Shown: piece after piece, positions 57,567-64,000 of the stretch
How the letters are laid out: each line of letters starts with the position of its first letter
Numbering within the stretch: position 1 is the stretch's first letter
DNA from: Agromyces aurantiacus
Lineage (GTDB): Bacteria > Actinomycetota > Actinomycetes > Actinomycetales > Microbacteriaceae
Length of the DNA stretch: 64,000 bases
Reading direction: 5' to 3'
NCBI RefSeq assembly: GCF_016907355.1
Contig: NZ_JAFBBW010000001.1
Location: 3,162,001-3,226,000 of the forward strand
Notes under the pieces: model-generated
The model's input: the letters and a program-made list of their open reading frames with translations, nothing else
The model's database searches: none
What the model was told of the DNA's origin: nothing
Made by a program: the position numbers and the translations under genes

Positions 57567-58454
57567 TCAGTCGCGCGGGCCCAGCAGGTAGGCGTTCAGC
57601 TGCGCCGTCGCGGCGTGATCGACGGGCATCGGCGCGCCGTCGAGCTCGACGATCGGCGCCGCCATCCGCACGCTCGAGACGAGCCACGCGGCATCCGCCC
57701 GCCGAAGGTCGTCGACCGTCAGGTCGCGATACTCGACCGTGCGTCCCTGCGCGTGCAGGTGCGCGAAGATGCTGCGCTGGGTCGTGCCGTGCAGGATGCC
57801 GGCCGCGGGCGGCGGCGTCACCCAGTCGTCGCCGAAGCGTGCGATCACGCTCGAGGTCGGCCCCTCGAGCACGTACCCGTCGGACGAGGTGAACACGGCG
57901 TCGTCGGCGCCGCGGCGCTTCGCCTCGCGGATCGCCGCCATGTTGGCGGCGTAGCTCAGGGTCTTCGCGCCGAGCAGCAGCCACGGCGCCCGCTCCCCCG
58001 CGCCGCGAGCGACACCGCGATCGAGCGTGACGACGCGGATGCCCTCCTCGCGGGCGGCGCGGAAATCGGCACCCGGCGTGACGTGCACCCAGCCCGTGGG
58101 CGTGGTGCCCGGGTCGATGCCGCGGCTGAGCGCGAGCTTGAGCGCGAACTCGCCCTGGCCGGGCACGCGCTCGGCCGCTCGCGTGATGACGAGCCGCCAC
58201 TGGTCGAGGTTCGGCTCGGGCAGCTCGCACAGCTGCGCCGAGTTCGCGAGGCGCGCGAGGTGCGGCTCGACCTCCTGCACGTGCCCGTCGACGATCGCGA
58301 GCGTCTCGAACACGCCGTCGCCGCGGTGCGGCGCGAGGTCGTTGACCGCGAGGGCCCCGGACCCCGGCTCGATCTCTCGGAACGACGCCTCGAGGAACTC
58401 GGGCGTCGCACCCACGGGAAGCGGATCGACGAGGAACGAGACGGTGTCCGGCAC
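57567..58454 (-). CDS. pabC: Class IV aminotransferase, aminodeoxychorismate lyase-like
   Basis: The 295-residue PLP enzyme of fold type IV has HRGDGVFETLAIVDG near the start, the PLP lysine in GAKTLSYAAN and EGPTSSVI, matching PabC, which splits 4-amino-4-deoxychorismate to p-aminobenzoate for folate. A branched-chain aminotransferase is less likely by length. TAGCAT lies six bases before GTG 58454, suggesting leaderless mRNA. The symbol is by similarity only. Confidence 0.8.
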   Translation of the reverse strand: MPDTVSFLVDPLPVGATPEFLEASFREIEPGSGALAVNDLAPHRGDGVFETLAIVDGHVQEVEPHLARLANSAQLCELPEPNLDQWRLVITRAAERVPGQGEFALKLALSRGIDPGTTPTGWVHVTPGADFRAAREEGIRVVTLDRGVARGAGERAPWLLLGAKTLSYAANMAAIREAKRRGADDAVFTSSDGYVLEGPTSSVIARFGDDWVTPPPAAGILHGTTQRSIFAHLHAQGRTVEYRDLTVDDLRRADAAWLVSSVRMAAPIVELDGAPMPVDHAATAQLNAYLLGPRD

Positions 58455-58749
58455 CCTCTGATGCTACGACTCCGAGCCGTTCGGCGGCATGCCGGAATCG
58501 ATGCCGGCGGGTCGCGGGCAGGGAAATGGCCGGCCGCAGAACGCCTCTCGGCGCGAGGCCGCTCGAAGCGGCGAATATTGGAGCCCGGGGTTACTGCGAC
58601 CGGCCACGACCAGTGTAAACGAGGCGCCGGGGTCGCCTATTCCACGGGCCGCCATTCGGACGGGATGCCCAGACGCCCGGGGCCTCCGGGCGTGTCGGGG
58701 AGCGGATGTCGCAGGGCGGCGTGCGGCGACGCGCCCCGGTCAGGTGGCC

Positions 58750-59388
58750 TCAGTCGAGGCTCTCGTGCCGCCACAGCCGCGCGCACGCGGCGAGCTCCTC
58801 GGCGAGCGACGAGAGGCGCAGGGCACGACGGGTGAGCAGGCCCGGGCGATCGGGGTGCGCGGCGTCCGCGGCATCCGCGTCGTCGGCCAGGCTCGCGAAC
58901 CCGGTCGAGGCGACCCGGCAGAATGCGGCCGCGCGCTCGAGCGCGGCCGCGAAGTCGCCCGAGAACACGCCGCGGAGGATCACGTCGGCGAGCTCGCGCA
59001 CCTCGGCGGGGCCGGCGGGCGTGGGCGCTCCGGCGACGACCTGGTCGATGGTCCGCGACACCTCGGTGCCGCGCTGGAATGCCAGGCTCACACCCGCGGC
59101 ATCCTGGCGGATCATCGTGCGCAACAGGTAGATGCGCCACAGCGCACCCGGCAGGCTCTTCGCCGACGCCTGCGACCACAGCTCGGCGATCGCGTCGATG
59201 CCGTGCTCGTCGGTGTACGACACCAGCCGCGCGACGACCTCGGGATCGGGGTCGGCGCGCACGCGCGAGAGCACCGCCGCGGCGGTGTCGTGCGCGACGC
59301 GGCTCACGTGCGCCGGGTCCTCGGCGCCGAGGTATCCCTCGAACATCGTGGGCGGGAAGCGCGTCGGCCGGTGGAAGTCTGCGGTCAT
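58750..59388 (-). CDS. Conserved helical protein of unknown function
   Basis: The 212-residue, nearly all-helical protein begins FHRPTRFPPTMFEGYLG and includes SLPGALWRIYLLRTMIRQD and EELAACARLWRHESLD. I recall close relatives across Microbacteriaceae, some mislabelled as an RNA polymerase beta subunit; it has no polymerase motif. It has no signal or membrane segment. Function unknown. Confidence 0.82.
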   Translation of the reverse strand: MTADFHRPTRFPPTMFEGYLGAEDPAHVSRVAHDTAAAVLSRVRADPDPEVVARLVSYTDEHGIDAIAELWSQASAKSLPGALWRIYLLRTMIRQDAAGVSLAFQRGTEVSRTIDQVVAGAPTPAGPAEVRELADVILRGVFSGDFAAALERAAAFCRVASTGFASLADDADAADAAHPDRPGLLTRRALRLSSLAEELAACARLWRHESLD

Positions 59389-59478
59389 CGCGGGCCACGA
59401 TACCTCGGCGCGCCCGCATCGGCCCCATGTTCCGCCTTCGGCGGAATCGGCTCGCCAAGCCCGCTCGGCGACGGGTGG

Positions 59479-59979
59479 TCACCCGACGCCAGCTCTGAGG
59501 AAGGCGGCGGCCTCCGCCATCGCGCGGAGCCGCATCGCCGACCGCCAGTCGGATTCCATTCGTTGGTACGTGACGATCGCATGGCAGTTGCGACAACGGA
59601 CATCGCATTTGGCGACCTCAGCGGCGATTCGTTGCAGCGCATGGCCGTCCTGTGCGAGCTTCATCACCTCTGCGCCCTTCTCGGCGCTGTCTCGATGATC
59701 GAAGTCGAGCACCCGGATGTCGTCCTCGCCGCAATCGACGCATGGATGGGTGATCAGGTGACGACCGACGAGTTCCAACGCGCGAGCTCGCCGCTCACCC
59801 TTCGACGCAACGATGCGCCGGACATGCGCCTCGCGATTGCGGGCGTAGTACGCACGGGCGTTCTCGCGATTGCACTCGCGGCAGAACGGCTGGAGGCCAT
59901 CTCGCGATCGGGATCGACGGTTGTATTCCGACGTGGGCTTAGACTGCTGGCAGCGGCCGCAACGTTTCGTTCGCGTCAC
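59479..59979 (-). CDS. Small zinc-ribbon/HNH-like protein beside tRNA-Lys
   Basis: The 166-residue protein has an N-terminal zinc-ribbon (CGRCQQSKP and CRECN), then CVDCGEDDIRVLDFDHRD and CDVRCRNCHAIVTYQR. The DFDH and C..C..H pattern resembles HNH nucleases. GTG 59979 lies three bases from the tRNA and divergent from it. Codon use is less biased to G/C at third positions than its neighbours, so it may have been acquired and settled beside the tRNA. Confidence 0.75.
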   Translation of the reverse strand: MTRTKRCGRCQQSKPTSEYNRRSRSRDGLQPFCRECNRENARAYYARNREAHVRRIVASKGERRARALELVGRHLITHPCVDCGEDDIRVLDFDHRDSAEKGAEVMKLAQDGHALQRIAAEVAKCDVRCRNCHAIVTYQRMESDWRSAMRLRAMAEAAAFLRAGVG

Positions 59980-59982
59980 ATC

Positions 59983-60057
59983 GCCCCCGTAGCTCAGAGG
60001 CAGAGCAGCTGACTTTTAATCAGCGGGTCGGGATGTCGGAATTCCCCGGGGGCACCA
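59983..60057 (+). tRNA. tRNA-Lys (UUU) with unusual T-arm
   Basis: Acceptor GCCCCCG pairs perfectly with CGGGGGC, D stem GCTC/GAGC and anticodon stem GCTGA/TCAGC are normal, and loop CTTTTAA gives TTT. Discriminator A and CCA (60055-60057) are encoded. The T-arm (60030-60046) reads GGGAT-GTCGGAA-TTCCC, without the TTCRA loop and with a T-T end pair. It may be divergent or degenerate. Confidence 0.8.
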
Positions 60058-60177
60058 CCGCTCGCCGAGGAGCCATGTCCGATGGCGCAGCGACGCACCG
60101 TGAGATCATCCATGGGACGACGCTAGCTGGAGCCGACGACATCCCGACGGCGTCGATGCGCGCCGAGCGTGCGCGAC

Positions 60178-61623
60178 TCACGGGGCCAGGTTCGGCTCGA
60201 CCGTCACGCCGAAGGTGTGGCGGAGCGCGCTGCGCGCGGCGTGCCATCCGGCCAGGCCGTGCACGCCGGGGCCCGGCGGGGTCGAGGCCGATGCGAGGTA
60301 CAGGCCGCGCAGCGGGGTGCGCCACGGGTCCGGCGAGACGACGGGCCGGCGCACGAGTTGCAGCATGGTGGGTGCGCCCGAGGCGATGTCGCCGCCGATG
60401 TAGTTGGCGTTGTCAGCCTGCATCTCAGCTGCCGAGCGCGCCGACGCGGCGAGGACGAGGTCGCGGAACCCTGGTGCGAAGCGCTCGATCTGTCGGGTGA
60501 CGGCCTCGGTCGGGTCGAGCGTCGACCCGGCGGGCACGTGCGTGTAGGTCCAGAGCGTGTGCTGCCCCTCCGGAGCTCGGGTGGGGTCGAGGATCGACGG
60601 CTGCGACACCAGAACGTAGGGTGACGCCGGATGACGCCCGCGCGCCACCTCGCGCTCGCCCGCCGCGATCTCGTCCCGCGTGCCGCCGAGGTGCAGCGTG
60701 CCCGCCTCGGCGAGCGCCGCGCTCGCCCAGGGCACGGGCCCCGAGAGCGCGAAGTCGACCTTCGCCGCGGCGTTGCCGTAGCGGAACCGCCCGAGCGCCC
60801 TCCGGTAGCGGTCGGGGAGGCGGCGGCCGGCGATGCGCGCGAGCGCGCGCGGGGTGACGTCGAGCAGGACGGCGCGGGCGCGCGGCAGCGCCCCGAGGTC
60901 GTCGATCGCGGCATCCGTCACGACCTCGCCCCCGTGGGCGACCAGGTCGTCGACGAGCGCGCCGACGATGGCGCCGCTGCCGCCGACCGGGATCGGCCAG
61001 CCGCGCGCATGCGCGTGCATCGTGAGCACGAGTCCGGCCCCAGCCGTCGCGAGACCCGGCATCGGGCGGATGGCGTGCGCCGCGACGCCGGTGAGCATCG
61101 CCGGCGCGACCTCGTCGCGGAACCGCGCATTCCACGCGGGCGAGCCCTGCTCGAGGGCGGCGAGGCCGAATCGCGCGGCCACGAGCGGATGGCGCGGCGC
61201 GCGCACCAGGGTCGACCCCGTGAACTCGGTCACCTCGTCGTCGTACGCGACGAGCGGAGCGAGCAAGCGCGCGTAGGCGCGTCCGTCACGGCCGAGCTCG
61301 TCGGCGGTGCGGTGCAGGTCGCGCCATCCGAGGCCGGCCCGGCCGCCGTCGAGCGGGTGCGCGTAGGACAGCTCGGGCACGCGCAACTCGATGCGACGCT
61401 CGAGCCCGAACGCGCGGAAGAACGGCGACGCGAGCGCCATCGGGTGCACCGCGGAGCAGACGTCGTGGCGGAAACCCGGGAGGGTGAGCTCCGCCGTGCG
61501 CGCCCCACCGCCCGGCTCCGAGGCGGCCTCGTAGACGCGCACCGACAGGCCGGCGCGGGCGAGCGTGACCGCGGCCGCGAGCCCGTTCGGTCCCGACCCG
61601 ACGACGACCGCGTCGGGCGTCAT
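60178..61623 (-). CDS. FAD-dependent phytoene desaturase-family oxidoreductase
   Basis: The 481-residue protein has an FAD motif VVVGSGPNGLAAAVTLARAG and the conserved YEAASEPGGGARTAELTLPG, and ends ASASTPPGPGVHGLAGWHAA. This is the CrtI/PDS-like family often named NAD(P)/FAD-dependent oxidoreductase; members act on carotenoid or other lipids. Substrate unknown. Its start overlaps the stop of a short upstream frame by four bases (ATGA). Confidence 0.9.
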   Translation of the reverse strand: MTPDAVVVGSGPNGLAAAVTLARAGLSVRVYEAASEPGGGARTAELTLPGFRHDVCSAVHPMALASPFFRAFGLERRIELRVPELSYAHPLDGGRAGLGWRDLHRTADELGRDGRAYARLLAPLVAYDDEVTEFTGSTLVRAPRHPLVAARFGLAALEQGSPAWNARFRDEVAPAMLTGVAAHAIRPMPGLATAGAGLVLTMHAHARGWPIPVGGSGAIVGALVDDLVAHGGEVVTDAAIDDLGALPRARAVLLDVTPRALARIAGRRLPDRYRRALGRFRYGNAAAKVDFALSGPVPWASAALAEAGTLHLGGTRDEIAAGEREVARGRHPASPYVLVSQPSILDPTRAPEGQHTLWTYTHVPAGSTLDPTEAVTRQIERFAPGFRDLVLAASARSAAEMQADNANYIGGDIASGAPTMLQLVRRPVVSPDPWRTPLRGLYLASASTPPGPGVHGLAGWHAARSALRHTFGVTVEPNLAP

Positions 61624-61814
61624 GCGCCCGTGCCTCGGCCCCGTGCCCGGTCTGCGATCCGAACGGCCGCCCACACGATGCCCGCCGCGGCGAGCGCGCC
61701 GGCCGCTCGACGATGGCCGGTCACGCGGAGCCGCGGCGACCGGCGGACTGCGTCGCGCCCGGAGACGCTGCGCGCTCGGCCGGGCGTCGGCGGCCACGGG
61801 CTGGCGGGAGGCAT
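61620..61814 (-). CDS. Possible small membrane protein
   Basis: A 64-residue frame (ATG 61814) has a basic N-terminus and one membrane helix (RAAGALAAAGIVWAAVRIAD). Its stop overlaps the oxidoreductase start by four bases, the only real support. Low complexity means it may be untranslated. Confidence 0.45.
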   Translation of the reverse strand: MPPASPWPPTPGRARSVSGRDAVRRSPRLRVTGHRRAAGALAAAGIVWAAVRIADRARGRGTGA

Positions 61815-61927
61815 GCCACCATCATGCCGCGCGCCCCGGGGCATCCGGCGGCCGAATCGCGTGGAGCCGGCGTCGAGGTCGTCCGCGACGCCGCCGAGCC
61901 GACCAGCCGTCGGTCCCTCGCGCGGCG

Positions 61928-62410
61928 TCACGTCGCCCCGCCCGCCCTGCCGGATGCCGCCTCCGGCGGCCGAGCACGCCATCGCCCCTCGGCGAGATGC
62001 GCCAGACGGCCCAGCGTCTCACGGTTGCGGACCCGGAGCATGGGCTCCCGGATGAACGGCGGCACGAACCGGCCGGGTCCCTCCGCGGGCTCCTCGGTGA
62101 TGCGGACGAGGCACCCAGCACCTGCGGGACGCACCTCGACCTCGACGTCGGCCTCGCCGATGGGCCAGCCGCGCGCGCGGAACGACGCCCGTCGTGGCGG
62201 CGCCCAGGAGCGGCTCGAGGTCGTGTCGTCGATGACGAACGGCCACACGCCGAACGAGTGGTGCAGTTGCGCGCCCGGAGCCGGCCAGTCGGCGCCGACC
62301 CCTCGGATGCGGCTCGCGCCGACGACCCACGCGGGGTAGAGCCACCCGTCGGCCAGCACGTCGAACACCGCCTCCGGCGGGCATGCGAACCGTCGGACGT
62401 TCCGCGACAT
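61928..62410 (-). CDS. SRPBCC-family (START-like) protein
   Basis: The 160-residue protein has CPPEAVFDVLADGWLYPAWVVGASR at the start, then strands (VEVEVRPAGAGCLVRI) and a C-terminal helix (REPMLRVRNRETLGRLAHLA), the SRPBCC hydrophobic-cavity fold. Such proteins bind lipids or polyketides. It lies before the FAD oxidoreductase on the same strand, which may mean the pair acts on one lipid pathway; this is only inference. Confidence 0.85.
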   Translation of the reverse strand: MSRNVRRFACPPEAVFDVLADGWLYPAWVVGASRIRGVGADWPAPGAQLHHSFGVWPFVIDDTTSSRSWAPPRRASFRARGWPIGEADVEVEVRPAGAGCLVRITEEPAEGPGRFVPPFIREPMLRVRNRETLGRLAHLAEGRWRARPPEAASGRAGGAT

Positions 62411-62736
62411 CCGGACCTCCCCGGCGGGAACGGCTCGGTCGTCCGATCCCGTGCGGCCGATGGTACGGTCGCCCGCCGGGACTGCCGAGGGGGTTGACCC
62501 CGGTCACCGCCCGGGCACCGCCCGGCGGGGTCGCGGGCGTTCGAGGCCACGTCGCCCCGCCACGGCGGCTCCTCCCCAGGTTCCCCTTCCGCGCCGCTGC
62601 CGTGCGGTGGACTGAGCGTACGCGCTCATCGCACGCGCACCTACACCCTCGAACAGGGGATGGACGCGGTGGCGATCGTGGAACGAACTCAGGACCCGCC
62701 TGCCGCGACGGACCGCGGATTCCTGCGGCGTGCCGG
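62411..62736. other. Gene-free region
   Basis: No supported gene lies here. A 41-codon minus-strand frame near 62504-62629 is arginine-rich and unlike a protein. It probably holds the promoter of the SRPBCC gene and the end of the F420 enzyme transcript. Confidence 0.5.
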
Positions 62737-63786
62737 TCAGCCCACGAGCCGCCGGAGGCCGCCCATGAGGGCGACCCGCTCCGCCGAGCTCCGTGCGAGC
62801 GGCGTGACCGTCAGCGTCGTCACGCCCGCCGCCGCGAACGCCGCGATGCGCTCGCCCACCTCGGACGCCGAGCCGATCAGCGACACGGCGCGCACGAGCT
62901 CGTCCGGCACCGCCGCGATCGCCTCGTCGCGCCGGCCCGCCAGGTACAGGTCCTGGATCGTCGCGGCATCCTCGGCGTAGCCGTAGCTGGCGACGAGGTC
63001 GTTGTAGAAGTTCTTGCCGCGTGCGCCCATGCCGCCGATGTAGAGCGCCAGGTTGGGCTTCACGGCCGCGATCGCGGCGGCCGCGGCATCCGCTCGATCG
63101 GTGATGGCCAACGCCGGGCTCGCGAAGACGTCGAGGTCGCCGAGCTCGGGAGCGCGCCGGGCGAGGCCCGCGTCGAGCGACGCCCCCCAGACGTCGCGCG
63201 CCCGCTCGGGGTGGAAGAACATCGGCAGCCAGCCGTCGGCGATCTCGGCGGTCTGCTCGACCGACTTCGCGCCGAGCGACGCGACCGTGATCGGGATGCG
63301 CTCGCGCACGGGGTGGTTGATGAGCTTCAGCGGCTTGCCGAGGCCCGTGCCCTCGCCCTCGGGCAGCGGGATGCGGTAGTGGCGGCCCTGGTGGACGACG
63401 GGCTCGCGGCGCCACGTCATGCGGCACACGTCGATGATCTCGCGCGTGCGGCCGAGCGGCGCGTCGTACTTCACGCCGTGGAACCCCTCGATCACCTGGG
63501 GGCCCGACGCCCCGATGCCGAGCTCGAAGCGCCCGTCGGAGACGTAGTCGAGGCCCGCGGCGGTCATCGCCGTGAGCGTGGGCGTGCGCGTATAGAGCTG
63601 CAGGATGCCGCTCATGAGCGTCATCCGCGACGTGCGGGCCGCGAGGAACCCGAGCTGGCTGACCGCGTCGAACGAGTACGCCTCGGGGACCGCGACGAGG
63701 TCGACGCCGGCGGCCTCGAGCTCGGCGACCTCGTCGGCGACCTCGCGGAAGCCTCCGGCGTAGTTCAGGAACATGCCGACGCGCAT
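62737..63786 (-). CDS. LLM-class F420-dependent oxidoreductase
   Basis: The 349-residue luciferase-like protein has TIM-barrel strands with VDLVAVPEAYSFDAVSQLGFLA, GRFELGIGASGPQVIEGFHG and PITVASLGAKSVEQTAEIADGW. The family uses F420 or FMN. Length and motifs favour F420-type reductases common in actinobacteria. Substrate unknown. ATG 63786. Confidence 0.9.
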   Translation of the reverse strand: MRVGMFLNYAGGFREVADEVAELEAAGVDLVAVPEAYSFDAVSQLGFLAARTSRMTLMSGILQLYTRTPTLTAMTAAGLDYVSDGRFELGIGASGPQVIEGFHGVKYDAPLGRTREIIDVCRMTWRREPVVHQGRHYRIPLPEGEGTGLGKPLKLINHPVRERIPITVASLGAKSVEQTAEIADGWLPMFFHPERARDVWGASLDAGLARRAPELGDLDVFASPALAITDRADAAAAAIAAVKPNLALYIGGMGARGKNFYNDLVASYGYAEDAATIQDLYLAGRRDEAIAAVPDELVRAVSLIGSASEVGERIAAFAAAGVTTLTVTPLARSSAERVALMGGLRRLVG

Positions 63787-63966
63787 GCAGCACTCCTCGT
63801 CGTCGTGGGGTGGTCGGGTCGGCCGGCGCGCGGCGCGGCCATCACGACCCTAGCCGACGATGAGCGGACCGCACGGCGCGTACGGACTCGCATCCGCCGG
63901 GGCGCTGGCCGGGGACGGATGCCGCGACGCGCCCGATCCCCCGGGAGGCGCCGCGGCATCCGGGTC

Positions 63967-64000
63967 TCAGGTCTCGAACGCGACGATCGGGACGGTCGTG
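63967..64000 (-). CDS. 3' end of a gene running off the right edge
   Basis: A minus-strand frame ends TTVPIVAFET and a TGA at 63967-63969. Only eleven codons are visible, too few to assign a family. Confidence 0.4.
   Translation of the reverse strand, partial: TTVPIVAFET

Noticed and set aside
58464-58655. 63-residue minus-strand frame before pabC
   Set aside because: Codon use is unlike the genome, there is no ribosome site, and it spans the likely promoter; kept only as a non-coding observation.
62504-63793. 429-residue minus-strand frame over the F420 enzyme
   Set aside because: It is a shifted frame over a clear luciferase-like gene with Arg/Gly-rich composition.

Overview
The window is about 70% G+C, uses GTG and TTG starts freely, and is densely packed with short overlaps between genes. 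Gene content and order point to an actinobacterium of the family Microbacteriaceae, close to Agromyces or a relative. The main support is ideR-serC-DUF2530-DUF3027-csp-XPB helicase, groEL-csp-LytR_C-DUF3263, senX3/regX3-phoU and glnR-ppk-pst. The family is an inference from these gene sets; no rRNA is present to prove it. I see no CRISPR array, insertion sequence, prophage or plasmid origin: this is core chromosome with small lineage-specific islands.

Layout. 1-2286: the 5' part of a large ATPase/helicase-like gene running off the left edge. 2350-2992: a rhodanese plus CstR-like repressor operon with two tandem palindromic operators. 3039-4845: alanine dehydrogenase and a divergent Lrp regulator. 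4882-8046: an ATP-dependent DNA ligase and a run of small lineage-type proteins. 8051-8245: tRNA-Arg and a 32-residue peptide gene. 8362-11949: two surface cell-wall hydrolases (CHAP and NlpC/P60) sharing one N-terminal design, with an HNH protein between them. 12147-19437: ideR, serC, small proteins and an XPB helicase with its partner. 19531-23819: two RibD/DHFR-like reductases, a Pr6Pr membrane protein, and a tight three-gene operon (ferredoxin-type reductase, FolP2-like, pyrimidine-reductase-like).

23978-30196: a response regulator and histidine kinase, WXG100, groEL with two CIRCE-type sites, a cold shock gene, LytR_C and DUF3263. 30395-33493: msrB, a nitroreductase-like gene, a DMT transporter, tRNA-Thr and a DsbA-like thioredoxin. 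33797-40696: an MsiK/UgpC-type ABC ATPase, DUF4032, rlmB-cysS, ispDF and carD. 40857-57510 is a phosphate and nitrogen region: senX3-regX3, phoU, gpm, folate-binding YgfZ, a nitrobindin-like protein, glnR, ppk with a Nudix/phosphatase fusion, and pstSCAB. Two PHO-box-like 11-bp direct repeats lie before phoU and pstS. 57567-64000: an aminodeoxychorismate-lyase-like gene, a zinc-ribbon/HNH protein beside a tRNA-Lys with an odd T-arm, a phytoene-desaturase-type oxidoreductase, an SRPBCC protein, a luciferase-like F420 enzyme and a partial gene at the right edge.

Most very long open frames opposite these genes are mirror frames caused by high G+C and were left out. The observations most worth follow-up are the CstR/rhodanese double operator, the FolP2-like operon, the small-protein island with its 32-aa peptide, the helicase-like protein without a P-loop lysine, the kinase with a 100-residue insert, and the tRNA-Lys with a noncanonical T-arm.
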